Shown: piece after piece, positions 55,901-64,000 of the stretch
Layout: each line of letters opens with the position of its first letter
How positions within the stretch are numbered: position 1 is the stretch's first letter
From: Hyaloperonospora brassicae
Lineage: Eukaryota; Oomycota; Peronosporomycetes; Peronosporales; Peronosporaceae
Reading direction: 5' to 3'
Length of the DNA: 64,000 bases
NCBI GenBank assembly: GCA_947650285.1
Contig: CANTFL010000040.1
Span: 52,889-116,888, forward strand
Position numbers and translations under genes: made by a program
The notes under the pieces: model-generated
The model's input: the letters and a program-made list of their open reading frames with translations, nothing else
Databases searched by the model: none
Told to the model about the DNA's origin: nothing

Positions 55901-58900
55901 CTTATTTGAGGACATCTTATAAAGAATGGATGCATGAACGTCGATATTAGCATCATGCTTCGACAAGTATGTCAAAATCAGCCGCTTCAAAACATTCGAA
56001 CGTCTGTTAGGCTCGCCTCGTGGACGTGGTCGTTGCGAAATGGATCAGAAAGAACGAACCAAAAGACTCTTTCGAGCTTGATTGACTCAGTAGTGCTCGA
56101 ACACAGTTTGTTTAGCATCATCATCATCGCGTGGATCGTCATCAAATGTCATCGTCGTTCAGCACAGGAAAGGGAACGACGTTTGTCGCCGTCGTTCCCT
56201 TTCCTTTGCTGACCTGACTTCGACCAAATGATGGTGCATTCGTACGACATACGAACGTATGCTGCTGCTACAGTCATATCGACAGCCACAGTAAGATCGA
56301 GCAGGAACCGTCTAGCAATCCACACATTTTCACGTTTAACGATACATGATTGGTGCATTCATTTAATTGCTACGTCGATGTGACGTCTTCTTCCAGTCGA
56401 CGCAGATCGAGCTGTTGGGGTGCGAGAGTCACATAAGCCGGATAGGGCACATCACTGCGCTTACAGTCTGTAGTTGTGTCGCGAGAAGTGTAGATGTACC
56501 AAAAAGGATGCGGAATGATGCAAACGTTTTGCTTGTGGTTGTCGACGATAACTCACGACAGTAGTACTGATCCAGTGCCAGGGATAGGATGGGATGGAAT
56601 CTATAGCGGTAAGAGATTGCGACTTTGGCATCGTTGTACCCTTCGCCAGTGAGACAAACGCGCTGCATACCAGATTGTGACAATGTCTGTCAATATGAGT
56701 ACATGCATTTGCAGATCTCCCTGCTGAAGACAGCCTTGGTCGGGTGTGTGCTGGCGTGCCTGGTCGTTTGTGCGCGGGCGAAAGCAGCAGTGAGTCTTTT
56801 TATCCAATGATGTATCGACCAGTATATGTTTGTCGTACGTGGTGCTGTTGTGACGATGGTAGGCTTGGTGAAGAATCGTTGTGGCAGAGCAAGACCGTAC
56901 TTTTACAGGATCATTTCTATAGTACCTTCTTTTCTACTTGACTTTCCTAGTAGACAACCTCCTTAACTTTGATGATCGTATTCGACTTCATGCATTGACT
57001 CGGGATGTCGGTGGTAGTGCTGTGTTCTCTTTGGAACTGGCCTCCTCCATTGATGAACGTCCGCTGTCGTTATTCCAAGACAGCGTGAGTGTGTGAAGTG
57101 ATATGAGAAGTTATCGAGATCATCCCTGTGCTAGCTATATGTCCATATGTCAGTCCTACTAAATAGACGACCAGCCCTGCTCGATGATATGTCCCTTCTA
57201 CTCACAGACCATTCCTTCGACATACAGTATACCGGTCCTACTATATAGATCGGTCCTACCAAATATGCCAGCTCTATGCAAAAGATTCAAACTGTGTTCC
57301 GTACACACCGTAGCAAACAGATCCTATCAGCATGTCCTATCAGCATGATACCACACCACACCTGACCGACACTACCCACGCTCATCCTTCTCGGGTTAGT
57401 TGCGGTTAAGCGTCTCGAATTGGCATCGTGTACCTGCTTTCATAAATTCGTTGTTGCAACATCAAATAGCGCGCAACGAGACATCATGGGTGTCGCACGC
57501 AAGAACACAAAGGTGAACCGTACAACAAATCCAACATCCAGTATACCTTTCGTCTACCGAATGACATGCTCAAAACGGAGCTGATATATGTTTTCGATCG
57601 GACACAATGGAAAGAAACGACGCCGAGCGAATCGTTTCGTCTTCTGGTTTCGACTGGTTGATCAAGAATCAGATCAGTAAGTATAAAAAAGCAGAACATG
57701 TGTCACGGTAAAATGGCCGACACATGCATTGTAGTACATAGACAGCTGCATAGTATTCAAGCAGTTGCCTGCTAAAGGTTTGTCGAGCAGCTATGTTTCA
57801 TGTGGTCGCTCATCGGAAGCCATTTATTTCTACACACGTCGTTTGTACGGAAAGGCCGAGAAAGCAACCTTTTATTTCTTGTTCGTATGTAGCGCATATT
57901 TCGATTGATCCTTCATGCACAGGCGATACCATTTTGAGCTCATACCGAAGAAGACACGTTGTAGCCGATATAGTTCGACGCCAATGCTGCATTGGCTTAT
58001 TTGAGGACATCTTATAAAGAATGGATGCATGAACGTCGATATTAGCATCATGCTTCGACAAGTATGTCAAAATCAGCCGCTTCAAAACATTCGAACGTCT
58101 GTTAGGCTCGCCTCGTGGACGTGGTCGTTGCGAAATGGATCAGAAAGAACGAACCAAAAGACTCTTTCGAGCTTGATTGACTCAGTAGTGCTCGAACACA
58201 GTTTGTTTAGCATCATCATCATCGCGTGGATCGTCATCAAATGTCATCGTCGTTCAGCACAGGAAAGGGAACGACGTTTGTCGCCGTCGTTCCCTTTCCT
58301 TTGCTGACCTGACTTCGACCAAATGATGGTGCATTCGTACGACATACGAACGTATGCTGCTGCTACAGTCATATCGACAGCCACAGTAAGATCGAGCAGG
58401 AACCGTCTAGCAATCCACACATTTTCACGTTTAACGATACATGATTGGTGCATTCATTTAATTGCTACGTCGATGTGACGTCTTCTTCCAGTCGACGCAG
58501 ATCGAGCTGTTGGGGTGCGAGAGTCACATAAGCCGGATAGGGCACATCACTGCGCTTACAGTCTGTTGTTGTGTCGCGAGAAGTGTAGATGTACCAAAAA
58601 GGATGCGGAATGATGCAAACGTTTTGCTTGTGGTTGTCGACGATAACTCACGACAGTAGTACTGATCCAGTGCCAGGGATAGGATGGGATGGAATCTATA
58701 GCGGTAAGAGATTGCAACTTTGGCATCGTTGTACCCTTCGCCAGTGAGACAAACGCGCTGCATACCAGATTGTGACAATGTCTGTCAATATGAGTACATG
58801 CATTTGCAGATCTCCCTGCTGAAGACAGCCTTGGTCGGGTGTGTGCTGGCGTGCCTGGTCGTTTGTGCGCGGGCGAAAGCAGCAGTGAGTCTTTTTATCC

Positions 58901-61900
58901 AATGATGTATCGACCAGTATATGTTTGTCGTACGTGGTGCTGTTGTGACGATGGTAGGCTTGGTGAAGAATCGTTGTGGCAGAGCAAGACCGTACTTTTA
59001 CAGGATCATTTCTATAGTACCTTCTTTTCTACTTGACTTTCCTAGTAGACAACCTCCTTAACTTTGATGATCGTATTCGACTTCATGCATTGACTCGGGA
59101 TGTCGGTGGTAGTGCTGTGTTCTCTTTGGAACTGGCCTCCTCCATTGATGAACGTCCGCTGTCGTTATTCCAAGACAGCGTGAGTGTGTGAAGTGATATG
59201 AGAAGTTATCGAGATCATCCCTGTGCTAGCTATATGTCCATATGTCAGTCCTACTAAATAGACGACCAGCCCTGCTCGATGATATGTCCCTTCTACTCAC
59301 AGACCATTCCTTCGACATACAGTATACCGGTCCTACTATATAGATCGGTCCTACCAAATATGCCAGCTCTATGCAAAAGATTCAAACTGTGTTCCGTACA
59401 CACCGTAGCAAACAGATCCTATCAGCATGTCCTATCAGCATGATACCACACCACACCTGACCGACACTACCCACGCTCATCCTTCTCGGGTTAGTTGCGG
59501 TTAAGCGTCTCGAATTGGCATCGTGTACCTGCTTTCATAAATTCGTTGTTGCAACATCAAATAGCGCGCAACGAGACATCATGGGTGTCGCACGCAAGAA
59601 CACAAAGGTGAACCGTACAACAAATCCAACATCCAGTATACCTTTCGTCTACCGAATGACATGCTCAAAACGGAGCTGATATATGTTTTCGATCGGACAC
59701 AATGGAAAGAAACGACGCCGAGCGAATCGTTTCGTCTTCTGGTTTCGACTGGTTGATCAAGAATCAGATCAGTAAGTATAAAAAAGCAGAACATGTGTCA
59801 CGGTAAAATGGCCGACACATGCATTGTAGTACATAGACAGCTGCATAGTATTCAAGCAGTTGCCTGCTAAAGGTTTGTCGAGCAGCTTTGTTTCATGTGG
59901 TCGCTCATCGGAAGCCATTTATTTCTACACACGTCGTTTGTACGGAAAGGCCGAGAAAGCAACCTTTTATTTCTTGTTCGTATGTAGCGCATATTTCGAT
60001 TGATCCTTCATGCACAGGCGATACCATTTTGAGCTCATACCGAAGAAGACACGTTGTAGCCGATATAGTTCGACGCCAATGCTGCATTGGCTTATTTGAG
60101 GACATCTTATAAAGAATGGATGCATGAACGTCGATATTAGCATCATGCTTCGACAAGTATGTCAAAATCAGCCGCTTCAAAACATTCGAACGTCTGTTAG
60201 GCTCGCCTCGTGGACGTGGTCGTTGCGAAATGGATCAGAAAGAACGAACCAAAAGACTCTTTCGAGCTTGATTGACTCAGTAGTGCTCGAACACAGTTTG
60301 TTTAGCATCATCATCATCGCGTGGATCGTCATCAAATGTCATCGTCGTTCAGCACAGGAAAGGGAACGACGTTTGTCGCCGTCGTTCCCTTTCCTTTGCT
60401 GACCTGACTTCGACCAAATGATGGTGCATTCGTACGACATACGAACGTATGCTGCTGCTACAGTCATATCGACAGCCACAGTAAGATCGAGCAGGAACCG
60501 TCTAGCAATCCACACATTTTCACGTTTAACGATACATGATTGGTGCATTCATTTAATTGCTACGTCGATGTGACGTCTTCTTCCAGTCGACGCAGATCGA
60601 GCTGTTGGGGTGCGAGAGTCACATAAGCCGGATAGGGCACATCACTGCGCTTACAGTCTGTAGTTGTGTCGCGAGAAGTGTAGATGTACCAAAAAGGATG
60701 AGGAATGATGCAAACGTTTTGCTTGTGGTTGTCGACGATAACTCACGACAGTAGTACTGATCCAGTGCCAGGGATAGGATGGGATGGAATCTATAGCGGT
60801 AAGAGATTGCGACTTTGGCATTGTTGTACCCTTCGCCAGTGAGACAAACGCGCTGCATACCAGATTGTGACAATGTCTGTCAATATGAGTACATGCATTT
60901 GCAGATCTCCCTGCTGAAGACAGCCTTGGTCGGGTGTGTGCTGGCGTGCCTGGTCGTTTGTGCGCGGGCGAAAGCAGCAGTGAGTCTTTTTATCCAATGA
61001 TGTATCGACCAGTATATGTTTGTCGTACGTGGTGCTGTTGTGACGATGGTAGGCTTGGTGAAGAATCGTTGTGGCAGAGCAAGACCGTACTTTTACAGGA
61101 TCATTTCTATAGTACCTTCTTTTCTACTTGACTTTCCTAGTAGACAACCTCCTTAACTTTGATGATCGTATTCGACTTCATGCATTGACTCGGGATGTCG
61201 GTGGTAGTGCTGTGTTCTCTTTGGAACTGGCCTCCTCCATTGATGAACGTCCGCTGTCGTTATTCCAAGACAGCGTGAGTGTGTGAAGTGATATGAGAAG
61301 TTATCGAGATCATCCCTGTGCTAGCTATATGTCCATATGTCAGTCCTACTAAATAGACGACCAGCCCTGCTCGATGATATGTCCCTTCTACTCACAGACC
61401 ATTCCTTCGACATACAGTATACCGGTCCTACTATATAGATCGGTCCTACCAAATATGCCAGCTCTATGCAAAAGATTCAAACTGTGTTCCGTACACACCG
61501 TAGCAAACAGATCCTATCAGCATGTCCTATCAGCATGATACCACACCACACCTGACCGACACTACCCACGCTCATCCTTCTCGGGTTAGTTGCGGTTAAG
61601 CGTCTCGAATTGGCATCGTGTACCTGCTTTCATAAATTCGTTGTTGCAACATCAAATAGCGCGCAACGAGACATCATGGTTGTCGCACGCAAGAACACAA
61701 AGGTGAACCGTACAACAAATCCAACATCCAGTATACCTTTCGTCTACCGAATGACATACTCAAAACGGAGCTGATATATGTTTTCGATCGGACACAATGG
61801 AAAGAAACGACGCCGAGCGAATCGTTTCGTCTTCTGGTTTCGACTGGTTGATCAAGAATCAGATCAGTAAGTATAAAAAAGCAGAACATGTGTCACGGTA

Positions 61901-64000
61901 AAATGGCCGACACATGCATTGTAGTACATAGACAGCTGCATAGTATTCAAGCAGTTGCCTGCTAAAGGTTTGTCGAGCAGCTATGTTTCATGTGGTCGCT
62001 CATCGGAAGCCATTTATTTCTACACACGTCGTTTGTACGGAAAGGCCGAGAAAGCAACCTTTTATTTCTTGTTCGTATGTAGCGCATATTTCGATTGATC
62101 CTTCATGCACAGGCGATACCATTTTGAGCTCATACCGAAGAAGACACGTTGTAGCCGATATAGTTCGACGCCAATGCTGCATTGGCTTATTTGAGGACAT
62201 CTTATAAAGAATGGATGCATGAACGTCGATATTAGCATCATGCTTCGACAAGTATGTCAAAATCAGCCGCTTCAAAACATTCGAACGTCTGTTAGGCTCG
62301 CCTCGTGGACGTGGTCGTTGCGAAATGGATCAGAAAGAACGAACCAAAAGACTCTTTCGAGCTTGATTGACTCAGTAGTGCTCGAACACAGTTTGTTTAG
62401 CATCATCATCATCGCGTGGATCGTCATCAAATGTCATCGTCGTTCAGCACAGGAAAGGGAACGACGTTTGTCGCCGTCGTTCCCTTTCCTTTGCTGACCT
62501 GACTTCGACCAAATGATGGTGCATTCGTACGACATACGAACGTATGCTGCTGCTACAGTCATATCGACAGCCACAGTAAGATCGAGCAGGAACCGTCTAT
62601 CAATCCACACATTTTCACGTTTAACGATACATGATTGGTGCATTCATTTAATTGCTACGTCGATGTGACGTCTTCTTCCAGTCGACGCAGATCGAGCTGT
62701 TGGGGTGCGAGAGTCACATAAGCCGGATAGGGCACATCACTGCGCTTACAGTCTGTAGTTGTGTCGCGAGAAGTGTAGATGTACCAAAAAGGATGAGGAA
62801 TGATGCAAACGTTTTGCTTGTGGTTGTCGACGATAACTCACGACAGTAGTACTGATCCAGTGCCAGGGATAGGATGGGATGGAATCTATAGCGGTAAGAG
62901 ATTGCGACTTTGGCATTGTTGTACCCTTCGCCAGTGAGACAAACGCGCTGCATACCAGATTGTGACAATGTCTGTCAATATGAGTACATGCATTTGCAGA
63001 TCTCCCTGCTGAAGACAGCCTTGGTCGGGTGTGTGCTGGCGTGCCTGGTCGTTTGTGCGCGGGCGAAAGCAGCAGTGAGTCTTTTTATCCAATGATGTAT
63101 CGACCAGTATATGTTTGTCGTACGTGGTGCTGTTGTGACGATGGTAGGCTTGGTGAAGAATCGTTGTGGCAGAGCAAGACCGTACTTTTACAGGATCATT
63201 TCTATAGTACCTTCTTTTCTACTTGACTTTCCTAGTAGACAACCTCCTTAACTTTGATGATCGTATTCGACTTCATGCATTGACTCGGGATGTCGGTGGT
63301 AGTGCTGTGTTCTCTTTGGAACTGGCCTCCTCCATTGATGAACGTCCGCTGTCGTTATTCCAAGACAGCGTGAGTGTGTGAAGTGATATGAGAAGTTATC
63401 GAGATCATCCCTGTGCTAGCTATATGTCCATATGTCAGTCCTACTAAATAGACGACCAGCCCTGCTCGATGATATGTCCCTTCTACTCACAGACCATTCC
63501 TTCGACATACAGTATACCGGTCCTACTATATAGATCGGTCCTACCAAATATGCCAGCTCTATGCAAAAGATTCAAACTGTGTTCCGTACACACCGTAGCA
63601 AACAGATCCTATCAGCATGTCCTATCAGCATGATACCACACCACACCTGACCGACACTACCCACGCTCATCCTTCTCGGGTTAGTTGCGGTTAAGCGTCT
63701 CGAATTGGCATCGTGTACCTGCTTTCATAAATTCGTTGTTGCAACATCAAATAGCGCGCAACGAGACATCATGGTTGTCGCACGCAAGAACACAAAGGTG
63801 AACCGTACAACAAATCCAACATCCAGTATACCTTTCGTCTACCGAATGACATGCTCAAAACGGAGCTGATATATGTTTTCGATCGGACACAATGGAAAGA
63901 AACGACGCCGAGCGAATCGTTTCGTCTTCTGGTTTCGACTGGTTGATCAAGAATCAGATCAGTAAGTATAAAAAAGCAGAACATGTGTCACGGTAAAATG
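52959..64000. repeat. Array subfamily B (rest of unit 3 to unit 8)
   Basis: From about 52960 (CAGTCCTACTAAATAG instead of CAGACCTGCTAAATAG) the units follow a second consensus that is nearly uniform over five periods. Outside the conserved block, A and B differ at several percent of sites (about 20 differences in about 250 bases near 43430-43675 against 56430-56680). Confidence 0.75.
54065..54118. repeat. Long hairpin in subfamily-B satellite units
   Basis: GGAAAGGGAACGACG (54073-54087) pairs perfectly with 54096-54110. Outside it TCAGCA (54065-54070) pairs with TGCTGA (54113-54118) across a 2x2 mismatch; the loop is 8 bases. It recurs at about 56159, 58254, 60349 and 62444. Subfamily-A units have a shorter stem (AACGACG/CGTCGTT) at the same place. 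Confidence 0.8.

Larger units (their letters stand above)
42790..64000. repeat. Tandem macrosatellite, about 2,095-bp unit, 8 units
   Basis: Using CGTATGTAGCGCA as landmark, units start at 42790, 44884, 49289, 53695, 55789, 57884, 59979 and 62074. Lengths are 2,094, 4,405, 4,406, 2,094, 2,095, 2,095, 2,095 and at least 1,927. Units 2 and 3 are longer only because each holds a pogo transposon (2,309/2,310 bp plus the TA duplication). All units are head to tail. The array continues past the window's right edge. Short frames in the units recur in every unit on both strands and are mostly shadows. Confidence 0.97.

Noticed and set aside
42790..64000. CRISPR array
   Set aside because: Repeats are about 2.1 kb, head to tail, without short unique spacers; it is satellite DNA of a eukaryote.
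42790..64000. rDNA or 5S spacer array
   Set aside because: No rRNA sequence, 5S box A/C motif or tRNA-like fold was seen in the unit.
1..64000. tRNA or rRNA genes
   Set aside because: No GGTTCGANTCC-type B box with a matching cloverleaf, and no rRNA core sequence, was found by eye.

Overview
The window reads as nuclear DNA of an oomycete (Peronosporales-like). The reasons are: bZIP genes with the oomycete-style C-terminal NTF2-like domain; compact Inr/FPR core promoters of the GCTCATTYYNCAWTTT type about 55-115 bases before start codons; short introns (52-79 bases); and Ty3/gypsy, Ty1/copia, LINE and pogo elements. No rRNA or tRNA gene, CRISPR array or bacterial-type operon was seen. The species cannot be named from sequence alone.

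Layout. (1) 1-9962 and 14771-17375 are decayed, gene-poor sequence with eroded retroelement fragments; an almost intact 4.8 kb copia element (9963-14765, identical 254-bp LTRs, 5-bp target duplication) sits inside it. (2) 17.4-35.1 kb is the gene island: a GPI-anchored secreted protein (17811-18236, -), a tiny secreted peptide (21385-21588, +), a three-exon gene fusing a BRCT-like domain to a poly(ADP-ribose) glycohydrolase (21912-24426, -), an unidentified reading frame (24797-25516, -), dynactin p24 (26659-27264, -), a LINE fragment, and a bZIP cluster of two intact genes (31973-33070 and 33935-35056, +) plus an inverted truncated copy (30250-30695, -). (3) 35.1-42.8 kb is decayed again; about 37.7-41.7 kb holds gag, protease, RT, RNase H and integrase remnants of one Ty3/gypsy element in the correct order. 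(4) 42790-64000 is a tandem array of about 2,095-bp units (eight units, the last cut by the window edge). Units 2 and 3 carry the same pogo-type DNA transposon at the identical base, so the insertion was copied together with its host unit.

The host genes are separate transcription units rather than one pathway: PAR turnover linked to a BRCT module, a dynein/dynactin cargo-motor part, two transcription factors and two secreted proteins. The most unusual parts are the macrosatellite with its co-amplified pogo element, a block of each unit that is far more uniform than the rest and could encode a small secreted protein, and the BRCT-PARG fusion. All homology calls were made by eye from motifs; no database search was run.
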